Origin: Chryseobacterium sp. MYb264
GTDB lineage: Bacteria; Bacteroidota; Bacteroidia; Flavobacteriales; Weeksellaceae
NCBI RefSeq assembly: GCF_035974275.1
Contig: NZ_CP142422.1
Location: 2,418,001-2,482,000, forward strand
Direction of reading: 5' to 3'
Length of the DNA: 64,000 nt
Notes under the pieces: generated by a model
Database searches by the model: none
What the model was told of the DNA's origin: nothing
The model's input: the letters and a program-made list of their open reading frames with translations, nothing else
Program-made: the position numbers and the translations under genes
Part shown: positions 17,766 through 26,163 of the stretch, piece by piece
Layout of the letters: every line of letters begins with the position of its first letter
How positions within the stretch are numbered: the stretch's first letter is position 1

Positions 17766-17798
17766 AACTTTGTCAAAGTTCTAAACTTTGACAAAGTT
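17766..17798. repeat. 33-bp perfect hairpin element, copy 1
   Basis: AACTTTGTCAAAGTT, a 3-base loop CTA, and AACTTTGACAAAGTT form a perfect 15-bp stem. It lies 52 bp after the stop of the phosphonatase-like gene and before the phosphodiesterase gene, so it may end or attenuate the operon transcript. The same 33 bp, reversed, occur at 30543-30575. Confidence 0.85.
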
Positions 17799-17850
17799 GG
17801 TGAAACAAATCTTTAAAATGAGGCTGAATAAATAGCTGAATTTGAAAGAA

Positions 17851-18522
17851 TTAGTTAAGAAAAGTTTCAGCCTCAGAAATAGTATTTAAAATATAGTCGG
17901 GATATGATTTTTCCAGTTCAGATTGCGTCTGAGCCCCTGAGAGAACGGCAATTGTCAATCCACAACCTGCATTTTTGCCTTCTTCAATATCAATAACAGA
18001 ATCTCCTGCTTTTAAAACCAATTCAGGTTTACTAATATTAAACTTTTTCATCGCCAACAAAATCATTTCCGGGCTTGGACGACTTTCAGAAACATCATTT
18101 GCGGTAATTAAAGCATCAAAATGAATATTTTCTTTCCATTGCAATTTATCTAAAAGCTGTTGCGCGATTTCGGAAGTATAGCCTGTATTTAAAACCACTT
18201 TTTTATTTTTAGACCTCATATTCAACAGGAAATTTTCAACACCATTGATCGGTTTTACATCTAAATTTTGATAAGCTTCTTTTAACTGATCTGAAAAGTT
18301 TTCAAAAATGGCGTGCGCATCGTTTTCATTTCCACCAATTTCTTTTAATAAACTTGTGATAGCTTCCAGTTTTTCCATCCCGGCGCAGACTGATAAAACT
18401 TTGTCTAACTTGACGTTATAACCATAATCGTTTACCGAGTTCATCACCGTTTTGTACACCACATTGTCTTCATCTATAGTAGTTCCGGCCATATCCAGAA
18501 CCAATAATTCTATATTCTTCAT
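17851..18522 (-). CDS. Phosphonatase-like HAD hydrolase (TIGR03351-like, PhnX-related)
   Basis: A 223-residue HAD-superfamily enzyme. The N-terminal motif is D10-M-A-G-T-T rather than D-x-D, the form used by phosphonoacetaldehyde hydrolase. A cap-domain lysine, K51 in CAGMEKLEAI, sits where PhnX places its Schiff-base lysine. The later motif SRPSPEM has Arg, and KAGDSVIDIEEGKNAGC supplies the Mg-binding acids. Family knowledge: PhnX hydrolyses phosphonoacetaldehyde to acetaldehyde and phosphate. The TIGR03351 subgroup is proposed to act on a related substrate and is usually encoded beside a TIGR03364 oxidase, as here. The gene follows the oxidase gene after 8 bp. Exact substrate: inference only. 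Confidence 0.85.
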   Translation of the reverse strand: MKNIELLVLDMAGTTIDEDNVVYKTVMNSVNDYGYNVKLDKVLSVCAGMEKLEAITSLLKEIGGNENDAHAIFENFSDQLKEAYQNLDVKPINGVENFLLNMRSKNKKVVLNTGYTSEIAQQLLDKLQWKENIHFDALITANDVSESRPSPEMILLAMKKFNISKPELVLKAGDSVIDIEEGKNAGCGLTIAVLSGAQTQSELEKSYPDYILNTISEAETFLN

Positions 18523-18530
18523 TCTAATTT

Positions 18531-19685
18531 TTATGCGTAAATTTTGTCTATATTAAGTTTTGAGAAGCCACCGCTTCCCGTCATTCCTTTTCCTCCGATT
18601 CCTGTAATAATGTGGATATTCGGAGAAGGATTGTGCTCGAAAATGTCTTTCGATTTGCACTGAGAATACACGCCAAACCAGCGTCTTTGGATCTCATAAG
18701 TTGGTAAATCAATGATTTTTTTAGCTTCTTCGATCATGAATTCATCAATGTCCATATTTAAATCAAAACCAAGATCGTCGGCATGTTTCACATCGGCATA
18801 TTCGTGAGAATCTCCCAAAATAATAGAACCATCCAAAGCCTGTTTAAATAAAATATGAATCCCAAATTTCTTTTCAAACGAGTTTTTATCTTCCAATTCT
18901 TTTATTTTCTGGAAAGACGGACATTCACCAAACGACTCATATCTTCTGATCGAAAGTCCCGTTAAAATATTTCCCTGCAAAGAATAAATTCCCTGTGGTT
19001 TTGTCTGAAGCATTTGAAGCTTACTTACTTCCAAATCGCTTTCGTTAAATACTTTTGGATATAATGTTTTAAACTCATGTCCGCCACAAATAATCAATTT
19101 TGAAGCATGAAATTCTGTCCCTTCTGAAGTTACTGCGATGCATTTTTGATCGTCTTCATTCGTTTCAACAACCGTCGTATTATAGAAAATCTGCAATCCG
19201 AATTTTTCCTGTAAAAGTTGATGAAGTTTTACAATCATCTCCGCCGAATCCACCGACAATTCCTGAGGAAAAAATAATCCGCCTTTGCAATAATCCGAAC
19301 GAAGTCCGTCGTATTTCTGAACGCATTCGTTTTTAGACAAAAGAACAGATTCATAATCATTATTTTTATTGATTTCAGAAAGTTCTTCGATCAATTGTAA
19401 TTCTTCATCGTTGGAAGCGATGTACACCGAACCGTTTTTTCTGATCGTTAAATCTGTTTGAGCATGCAATTCATTATATATTTCCAGACTTTCGCGCCCG
19501 AAGTTTTGCCATTTCAAATCCATCCCGGAAGGAACAACCTGCCCGAAATTTCTTACCGTTGCGCCTTGAGGAACAGAATTTCTTTCCAGCAAAGCCACTT
19601 TTAGATTTTTCTTCAACGCATGATAGGCATGGAATGTCCCAAGAATTCCACCTCCCACAACGATTAAATCAAATTTTGTTGTCAT
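18531..19685 (-). CDS. FAD-dependent oxidoreductase (TIGR03364-like, aminophosphonate oxidase candidate)
   Basis: A 384-residue DAO-fold flavoprotein. The FAD-binding Rossmann motif is FDLIVVGGGILGTFHAYHAL (G-G-G-x-x-G at 11-16), followed by ALLERNSVPQGATVRNFGQV, the region that in some DAO relatives binds or holds FAD. The C-terminal GIGGKGMTGSGGFS contacts the pyrophosphate. The TIGR03364 family is repeatedly found beside TIGR03351 phosphonatase-like genes and is proposed to deaminate an aminophosphonate oxidatively, giving an aldehyde for that enzyme. Here the two genes are 8 bp apart in one operon. The protein has no signal peptide and is cytoplasmic. Confidence 0.85.
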   Translation of the reverse strand: MTTKFDLIVVGGGILGTFHAYHALKKNLKVALLERNSVPQGATVRNFGQVVPSGMDLKWQNFGRESLEIYNELHAQTDLTIRKNGSVYIASNDEELQLIEELSEINKNNDYESVLLSKNECVQKYDGLRSDYCKGGLFFPQELSVDSAEMIVKLHQLLQEKFGLQIFYNTTVVETNEDDQKCIAVTSEGTEFHASKLIICGGHEFKTLYPKVFNESDLEVSKLQMLQTKPQGIYSLQGNILTGLSIRRYESFGECPSFQKIKELEDKNSFEKKFGIHILFKQALDGSIILGDSHEYADVKHADDLGFDLNMDIDEFMIEEAKKIIDLPTYEIQRRWFGVYSQCKSKDIFEHNPSPNIHIITGIGGKGMTGSGGFSKLNIDKIYA

Positions 19686-19691
19686 TTTTTA

Positions 19692-21008
19692 CTATAGATT
19701 TAAATTTTTCGACGTATCGAAATTGATATACTGATTAGATTTTGAATTCAAATTAGAATTCGGTTTTGCCTTCTTTCTAAACGATAAAAAGGCAATGATT
19801 GAGGTAATTAAAACAATCGCTACAATGATGTAATTCAGATGAATATAAAAATTAAGCCATGATGTTTTTGCCGAACCGAAGTTTTTGTAAAGAAGAATTA
19901 AAACGCTTCCCAAATAACCAAAAGAGTCAACGACATAAATCAGAAATCCTACATTTCCTTTGATATCGAAAGCAGCGATCATTCGGTCAAAATAAATTCC
20001 GTTGAAAGGAATATAGCAGATATACATCCCAAAACCGGACAAAACCATCCAATAAAAAGGAGAAATTGAACCATTCTGAAATAAATACGTGGAAAAACCA
20101 ACCGTCAGAATTCCTGCAAAAAGAATATAATGATAATATTTAAAGGCTTTCTTGTTGTTTTTAACTTTCACCATAAAACTTAAAATCAACAAAACCATCA
20201 CCGCAATCGGAATTTCCGTTAAAGTGAAAATCGACGAATCAAATTGATAATGTAAACCATCCCAGATTTCACGGTTAAAATTATCCCTGAAATCCCTCAA
20301 TATAGTTAAACTCACATACAGAAGCACAATGCAAAGAACCGGAACAAAAAATTGTTTGATTAATTCTTTTCTTTCCGTTTTATTCAACGGTTGCCTTTTA
20401 TTTTTCGATAAAATATCTTCTTCCGATGGTTGAGGAATTCTTTCCAGTAAAAATCCGAAAAACAGTAACGGAATAATAAAAATCAAACCTGTAGAAAACG
20501 GCATCCAGAATTCTGAAATATTGAAGGTATCCATTAAAAATTTTCCTACAGATTTTGTAAATCCTGAAGAAACTACAAAGCTTGAACATAAAAATAACCC
20601 GATGATTTCTGTGGTTTTCCGACCTTCAATATAAGAGAAAACGATTCCCCAGATCATTCCCAACGGAATCCCGTTAATGAACATAAATGCAATATTATAA
20701 GGTGCCGGAACCGCTGCAAATCCTAATAAAGCTAATTCTGCAATAGCAATGAAAAAGAATAAATAAAAAATTCTTTTCTCTGGTTTTAGTTCTGAGATGA
20801 ACTTTATTCCGATGAACTTTGAGATAAAATATCCTACCGCCTGAGCAATAATGATTAATATTTTATAATCAACTCCAAAGTACACCAATCCTTCAAAAGA
20901 AGCTACTGTAAATGGTTTTCTAAAACCATACATGCAAAAGTAGACACCAAAAGCAGCGAATGCCGCCTTCAGTGTTACTAATGATTTTTTGTTGATGGAT
21001 TTCATCAT
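19692..21008 (-). CDS. DUF5690-family MFS-like membrane transporter
   Basis: A 438-residue inner-membrane protein with about 12 hydrophobic segments. The opening AFGVYFCMYGFRKPFTVASF is characteristic of DUF5690. Its M-Y-G-F-R-K-P-F-T motif resembles the first helix of organophosphate:phosphate antiporters (GlpT/UhpT), which carry similar Arg/Lys near the phosphate site. This makes uptake of a phosphate- or phosphonate-bearing solute plausible, though not shown. It lies 6 bp before the oxidase gene and 16 bp after the TonB receptor gene, in the position expected of the inner-membrane step of an import route. Confidence 0.75.
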   Translation of the reverse strand: MMKSINKKSLVTLKAAFAAFGVYFCMYGFRKPFTVASFEGLVYFGVDYKILIIIAQAVGYFISKFIGIKFISELKPEKRIFYLFFFIAIAELALLGFAAVPAPYNIAFMFINGIPLGMIWGIVFSYIEGRKTTEIIGLFLCSSFVVSSGFTKSVGKFLMDTFNISEFWMPFSTGLIFIIPLLFFGFLLERIPQPSEEDILSKNKRQPLNKTERKELIKQFFVPVLCIVLLYVSLTILRDFRDNFNREIWDGLHYQFDSSIFTLTEIPIAVMVLLILSFMVKVKNNKKAFKYYHYILFAGILTVGFSTYLFQNGSISPFYWMVLSGFGMYICYIPFNGIYFDRMIAAFDIKGNVGFLIYVVDSFGYLGSVLILLYKNFGSAKTSWLNFYIHLNYIIVAIVLITSIIAFLSFRKKAKPNSNLNSKSNQYINFDTSKNLNL

Positions 21009-21024
21009 TTTATATTGTGTTAGT

Positions 21025-23850
21025 TTAAAAATTCAACTTGATTCCAAGATTGCATCTTACACCATAATATTCAACCTGCTCCGGACGGGTTTCATCTTTT
21101 CCGAAATGATAAATCAAAGGTTTATTTAAGATATTATTCACGTCAGCATACAACATCAAATGCTTTGTAAACTGATAAGAACCTCCGAAATCAAGACTCG
21201 CATATTTGCCATAATAAGAATCATTTATGTCTTCCTCGGCATATTCTACCGCATATTTTCCTTTATAATTGTAAGCCAATCTTGCATTAAATCCTTTCTT
21301 TTCAAAGAAAAGCTGAATATTATACAGTTCATTCGCCTGATAAGGAAGCTTAACGGTTCTTCCACTTGGTTTTTCCATTTTAGAATCCATGAAAGTTGCA
21401 TTCAGCTGCGTTCCGAAATACTGTAAGAAACCAGGCAGGAAATCAAATCTTTTAGTAATTCCTAATTCGATACCGCCAAGCCACGCTGCTTTTCCGTTGT
21501 TCGGAGCGGTAAATTGAACGCCGTTCATTCCGTTATAATTTCCGATAAAAGAATCCTGGAAAATTGGATCTGTGATTGATTTATAGAAAACTCCACCACT
21601 CAAAATCCCGACATTTGAGAAATAATATTCTCCCATCAAATCGAAGTTTAAAGAATAGGTCGGATTTAAATTCGGATTTCCACCTTTGAATTCATTGTCT
21701 GCTTCAATATAAGTTCCGCCCGGTGTTAAGTCTCCAAAATTGGGTCTTGAAAACGTTCTTGTCGCAGCAAAACGTAAATTCGTTTTATCATTCAAAGCAT
21801 ATTTTACGTGGATCATCGGTAAAACGGCTAGATAATTTTTGATATTTTCAACCGGAGTTAAAACATCATCAATCACATTATAACCTTTCACTTTTGTATG
21901 TGTGTTTGATAATCTGATTCCACCTAAAATGGTGATTTTCTCATTCAGTTTATAGGTTCCCATTCCGTATGCATCGGCGTGTTTTTCGAAAACATCGAAG
22001 TTTCTTCCTAACGCTTTGTTATATTCCAGCGCTTCAGAATCGGTAGGATTAATCTTTAAATTTCCATTATTTTGAAACCAAAACTGATTCATTCCTTCCG
22101 TTGACAAAACCGGTCCGAAAGTATTACCGATGTGGGCATTCATTTCACTCAAATATTTTGGGCCGTTCGCCTGAGCAGTGATGTATTTCGACATATCCGA
22201 CAAAAGTGGCGCAGTTCCGTTTGCCCAATTGTAGAAAATATCTGAAAATCTGGCATTACGTTCTTTGTCACGATATTTAAAACCATATTTCAACGTTAAA
22301 TTATCCGAAACATTGACTTCATGATTGAAAGCCGCCACAATTTTATCTTTTTCTTCCACAAAAACTTTGTAAAATTCAAGGTCGGTAAATCTCATCTGCG
22401 AAGCATCCATTTTGAAATTCGGATCGCTGTAAAAACCAAATAACTGATCTGCGTTTTTATAGTCTAATTTTCCGCCATCCGCTTTCCAATAGGCTCTCGG
22501 TCCATTTCCGTGATCCGAAATATAATCAGGATTAATTCCAACTCCGGACTGCGTATATTTTATGACATAATAAGAATTATTAGCTTTATCAGGAATATTT
22601 CCGTACTTGAAACGGTTGTCGTAATACGATAAATCCCAATCGATTTTTCCTTTATTTAAATTGTGGATTCCCCCTAATGAAATGGAAGTCAGTTCCGTAA
22701 TCAAAAGATTATGAATGTTTTGCAATTCTACTCTTGCCGTATTATTTGCCGAACTGAATTTATCAAAACGAACTCTGTGCTTATAATGCGTTTCATCATC
22801 CGAAAGCGTTCCGTACATTCCTTTTAAATACAACGTGCTCTTCGGCGACAAAACATATTCGAAAGCCGTATTGATTCCCGTCGTTTTCCTAACTCCATTA
22901 TAATCACGAAGTTCCAGCCTAAAAACTCCTTCATCACCACTTCTTCTAGCCTCAAAATTATCCGTTGACCAGTTTCTGATAAAGTGTGCAAAATTGATTA
23001 AATAACCGAATTTTTTATCTTTTGTCCTTCCGCCATACATTAGTCCGATATTGTAAACACCTTTGTCGGCTTTTGCGTTGTAACCACTTCCTAATGTGGC
23101 TTTAAACTCCGTTTTCATCGGTGGAGTTTTCGTGATAAAATTTACGCCACCTCCGATTCCGTCGGCTTCCATGTCGGGTGTAAAAGATTTATTGACATGA
23201 ACATAAGAGATCAATTCTGTCGGAAAAAAGTCGAATGCCGTTGCTCTAGAAGTCGTTTCTTCTTCAGCAGTTGGCAGTCGGTTTCCATTGATGGTTGTTG
23301 ATGCCCAAAAAGGTGGAAGTCCTCTCAGAGAAACGAATCTTCCTTCACCCTGATCTCTTTCAATCGAAACACCCTGAACTCGTTGAACCGTTTCTGCAGC
23401 ATTTCTGTCCGGTAATTTCCCGATTCCGTCTGAGGCGATGACATTGGAAATATTAACTGCATTTTTTTGAAGGTTTAAAGCTTTCGCTTCGGTATTTCTC
23501 AAACTTCCGGTCACCACAACTTCATCGATGCTTTTCTGTTTTTGAGATAATTTTAAAACTCCCAGATCTACTGTCTCTCCAGATTTCACATCAACATTAA
23601 CATTAAAAGTTTCGTATCCTATATAGCTGATCTGTAGATTGTATTGACCTTCTTTAATATCATTGATGGTGAATTTTCCTTCAATATCGGTCACAACATT
23701 TTTGGATGAACCTTTTATCTTAATCGAAGCGCCAGGAAGCGGTTGGCTGTCGTCAAGAACAGTTCCTATAATTAATTGTTTTTGCGCCGAAACAAATGTG
23801 ATCAGGCATATAAAAACAAGGGTAAGTAATTTTTCGGTTATCGTTTTCAT
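21025..23850 (-). CDS. TonB-dependent outer-membrane receptor (TIGR01782-like)
   Basis: A 941-residue receptor. Signal peptide about 1-22 (MKTITEKLLTLVFICLITFV, ending SAQ). CarboxypepD_reg-like domain about 23-105 (GTVLDDSQPLPGASIKIKG). Plug domain about 120-240 with the TIGR01782-type run IGKLPDRNAAETVQRVQG and SIERDQGEGRFVSLRG. A C-terminal 22-strand barrel ends in an aromatic residue (LGIKLNF). The start at 23850 is preferred over 23883 because it begins the signal peptide directly. It heads a tight operon with the DUF5690 transporter, FAD oxidase and phosphonatase-like genes, so its ligand is probably their substrate or a complex of it. No SusD partner is present. Confidence 0.9.
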   Translation of the reverse strand: MKTITEKLLTLVFICLITFVSAQKQLIIGTVLDDSQPLPGASIKIKGSSKNVVTDIEGKFTINDIKEGQYNLQISYIGYETFNVNVDVKSGETVDLGVLKLSQKQKSIDEVVVTGSLRNTEAKALNLQKNAVNISNVIASDGIGKLPDRNAAETVQRVQGVSIERDQGEGRFVSLRGLPPFWASTTINGNRLPTAEEETTSRATAFDFFPTELISYVHVNKSFTPDMEADGIGGGVNFITKTPPMKTEFKATLGSGYNAKADKGVYNIGLMYGGRTKDKKFGYLINFAHFIRNWSTDNFEARRSGDEGVFRLELRDYNGVRKTTGINTAFEYVLSPKSTLYLKGMYGTLSDDETHYKHRVRFDKFSSANNTARVELQNIHNLLITELTSISLGGIHNLNKGKIDWDLSYYDNRFKYGNIPDKANNSYYVIKYTQSGVGINPDYISDHGNGPRAYWKADGGKLDYKNADQLFGFYSDPNFKMDASQMRFTDLEFYKVFVEEKDKIVAAFNHEVNVSDNLTLKYGFKYRDKERNARFSDIFYNWANGTAPLLSDMSKYITAQANGPKYLSEMNAHIGNTFGPVLSTEGMNQFWFQNNGNLKINPTDSEALEYNKALGRNFDVFEKHADAYGMGTYKLNEKITILGGIRLSNTHTKVKGYNVIDDVLTPVENIKNYLAVLPMIHVKYALNDKTNLRFAATRTFSRPNFGDLTPGGTYIEADNEFKGGNPNLNPTYSLNFDLMGEYYFSNVGILSGGVFYKSITDPIFQDSFIGNYNGMNGVQFTAPNNGKAAWLGGIELGITKRFDFLPGFLQYFGTQLNATFMDSKMEKPSGRTVKLPYQANELYNIQLFFEKKGFNARLAYNYKGKYAVEYAEEDINDSYYGKYASLDFGGSYQFTKHLMLYADVNNILNKPLIYHFGKDETRPEQVEYYGVRCNLGIKLNF

Positions 23851-23852
23851 TT

Positions 23853-23906
23853 TTACATATATTAAATTTTTATTGCAAATCAAGTCAATAATTTTAATAT
23901 ATGTAA
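23853..23906. promoter_or_regulatory. Spaced inverted repeat upstream of the TonB receptor operon
   Basis: Perfect 14-base arms TTACATATATTAAA (23853-23866) and TTTAATATATGTAA (23893-23906), separated by 26 bases and adjoining the receptor start codon. The spacing and TTTACAnATA-like arms resemble the repeat at 17638-17694 in the same cluster, suggesting a shared regulator. Confidence 0.5.
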
Positions 23907-24233
23907 GAAAACAATATTAAGTAATGATTAAGAAATTAAGTAAAATTACTACACCTAATTTATATTTAAATTGTATTTGAAATTTAATTAAATAATGAAA
24001 AAACGTCGATAAAACTGACATTTGATGGATTTTAGTAAATAACGATGAAATAATTCTCTAGTTTAAATTGCCAGAAAAAACAGTTTTATTGATTAACAGA
24101 ACGTTAATTTTAAACCATCCGAAAAATCCAAAAGTTGAATATTTGTAAACTTTTAAGAATAAAAACGAGTTTTCTAAAGTTTATTAAAGTAAAAATTCAG
24201 CGAAAATTTTAATGAAATCTTCGTAATTGTAAA
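23907..24233. other. AT-rich intergenic region between the TonB receptor and the XRE-cupin gene
   Basis: About 330 bp without a credible gene. It contains TTTGTAAAC at 24142-24150, a sequence also found at 17686-17694 and 24879-24887 around the same cluster. I see no strong terminator for the regulator gene. The promoter of the receptor operon should lie here, but no perfect TAnnTTTG box on the minus strand stands out. Confidence 0.5.
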
Positions 24234-24806
24234 TTATTTATCTGTATAAAAATAAAGAACAAGCATAATACAACTTTCGTTGCTGATACTTACCGGAACG
24301 TGTGGAAATTTTCCGTTAAAATACAATGAATCACCTTCTTTCAGGATCACTTCTTCGTTATCGATGACATATTTTACTTCTCCTTTTAGGATATACTTAA
24401 ATTCCCAAGCATCGGTAATTACCTTTTCTCTTTTAGAATTCGGTTCAAGTGTCAATAAAACCGCTTCGAATCCCAACGAATGCAAACTTTTACTGAAAAT
24501 ATGCATGTATTTGAAACCTTGGGCTTCAACTTCTTTTTCGATAACCTGCTGACTATCTTTAGGTAAATGAATAAATTTTGAATTGGATTTTTTCTCAACT
24601 CCTTCAAAAAAGAAACTTGCATCAATATCCAAAGACTGGATCAGTTCCAGCAAAACAGGAAGCGAAGGAATCGTTCTCCCGTTCTCGATCCTGGAAACAA
24701 GTCCGTTACTCACATTCGCTCTGAAAGCCAATTCGTTAATGGTTAAATTATTTTTTTTTCTAATATCTTTTAATCTTTTTCCGATGCCTATTAAAAAATC
24801 ATTCAT
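24234..24806 (-). CDS. XRE family regulator with cupin domain
   Basis: A 190-residue regulator. Residues about 8-65 are an XRE HTH (IGKRLKDIRKKNNLTINELA, then NVSNGLVSRIENGRTIPSLP). Residues about 115-190 are a cupin barrel (EFKYILKGEVKYVIDNEE, GDSLYFNGKFPHVP) that probably binds the effector. Regulators of this plan (PuuR/SutR-like) often control adjacent catabolic operons. It lies immediately upstream of, and in the same direction as, the TonB receptor operon, and TTTGTAAAC sites flank it on both sides, so it is the best candidate controller of the cluster. Confidence 0.85.
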   Translation of the reverse strand: MNDFLIGIGKRLKDIRKKNNLTINELAFRANVSNGLVSRIENGRTIPSLPVLLELIQSLDIDASFFFEGVEKKSNSKFIHLPKDSQQVIEKEVEAQGFKYMHIFSKSLHSLGFEAVLLTLEPNSKREKVITDAWEFKYILKGEVKYVIDNEEVILKEGDSLYFNGKFPHVPVSISNESCIMLVLYFYTDK

Positions 24807-24934
24807 ATTATTTACGATTTAACCTAAACTATTTTCATCATTTTGATAATGACAAATGTAGTATTATTCTGGAGAGTTTTTGTAAACTTTAGGTCAATTA
24901 TCCTTATTTTTAAGCTTTATTAAATAAAAACCAA

Positions 24935-25396
24935 ATGTTTTTAAAATCACTTAAGACTATATTTTCATTTTTCGTTGTGATTTTTTTACTGTCATGCAAC
25001 AAATCAAATCAAAATCCGATGAAGACAAACCGGGTTGTATATTTCGAAATTCCTGTAACTGATCTGAAACGTGCTGAAAAATTTTACACTCATGTTTTCA
25101 ACTTTACTTTTGAATCTGAAATTATTGATAATTACGAAATGGCATTATTTCCTTTCAAAAATGAAAATAGCGGAATAACAGGCGCTTTGGCGAAAGGTGA
25201 TGTTTATAAACCAACAAAAGATGGTGTCATTATTTATTTTAAAACAGATAATATTGATGCGAGCCTCAACTCAGTTATAAAGCACGGTGGAAAGGTTTTA
25301 TATCCTAAAACTATTAATAAAAATCATGGATTTGCAGTTGCTGAGTTTGAAGATTCTGAGGGAAATAGAATTGCTCTACACGAAAACCTTAAGTAG
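24935..25396 (+). CDS. VOC family lipoprotein
   Basis: A 153-residue protein with a lipoprotein signal (FSFFVVIFLLSCNKS, lipobox LLSC, Cys21) followed by a single glyoxalase/bleomycin-resistance (VOC) domain. The two beta-alpha-beta-beta-beta modules begin at RVVYFEIPVTDLKRAEKFY and GVIIYFKTDNIDASLNSV. The metal-ligand pattern typical of lyases is incomplete, although the final strand NRIALHEN has the usual place for a ligand. An alternative start at Met30 (MKTNRVVYF) would make it cytoplasmic; the well-formed lipobox argues against this. It is transcribed divergently from the XRE-cupin gene. Confidence 0.75.
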   Translation: MFLKSLKTIFSFFVVIFLLSCNKSNQNPMKTNRVVYFEIPVTDLKRAEKFYTHVFNFTFESEIIDNYEMALFPFKNENSGITGALAKGDVYKPTKDGVIIYFKTDNIDASLNSVIKHGGKVLYPKTINKNHGFAVAEFEDSEGNRIALHENLK

Positions 25397-25580
25397 CATG
25401 AAATAATTTTCAAGTATTACAAAAATGAACATATTCATTTTATCTATTTAAATAAATCCATTAATATTATTTTATAAAATATTATAAGTTTCTGAAAACG
25501 TGTATTAAAATGTATTTTTTTAAATTTTTATTATTTAAATTCGACTACATAACTCAATACTAGATAAAAACACAGACACA

Positions 25581-26009
25581 ATAAAAAAACTAATCTCAGT
25601 ACTTACTATTTTTGTATTATCTAATTTTATAAACGCACAAAAAAGCTCAGATAGGGATTTAGTAAGTAAAATTACCGCTGAAATTGAAAAAGCAGAATAC
25701 AAAGAAATCTACAGAGAAACCGGATGGGGTGGAAATTACCAGAAACCGAAAGTATATTTCGTTAATAAAACCCCTATTTTAATAATAAAAGAAGAAAACC
25801 AAGATCAAAAAGCAATTAACAGAGCTAGTAATGATCCTAATAAAGATGTCCACAAAACGGTTTCGGCCAAATATTATATTAAAAACTGGGCAGAAAATCA
25901 GTTTATTCGTGTAGGAGAAATTCAGAATAAAAAAGTAAAATCTGCGATGCCTGCTGACTTTACATTTAATTATGATAAAAAAGCAATTGATAATTTAATT
26001 TCAAAATAA
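25581..26009 (+). CDS. Secreted hypothetical protein lacking a canonical start codon (ATA)
   Basis: An uninterrupted 142-codon frame. It opens ATA AAA AAA CTA ATC, which with Met at the first codon would give a standard signal peptide (MKKLISVLTIFVLSNFINAQ). No ATG, GTG or TTG is available between the upstream in-frame stop (25536-25538) and the signal peptide. The mature part contains RETGWGGNYQKPKVYFVN and ends FNYDKKAIDNLISK. I do not recognise the family. Either AUA is used as a rare start, the codon has mutated from ATG and the gene is silenced, or there is a sequencing error. A 10-bp hairpin (26029-26062) follows. Confidence 0.6.
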   Translation: MKKLISVLTIFVLSNFINAQKSSDRDLVSKITAEIEKAEYKEIYRETGWGGNYQKPKVYFVNKTPILIIKEENQDQKAINRASNDPNKDVHKTVSAKYYIKNWAENQFIRVGEIQNKKVKSAMPADFTFNYDKKAIDNLISK

Positions 26010-26163
26010 AATAATAATTGGTAAATATATTTTACTCCGATATTCTTTTATTGGAGTAAAATATTATGCATCAATTAACAAATACTTTTAAACATATACT
26101 ATTTTTCTTTAACTTAGTTTAGAAAATTGCTTGTGACTTTAGAACCAATAAGCTTTCAGAACT

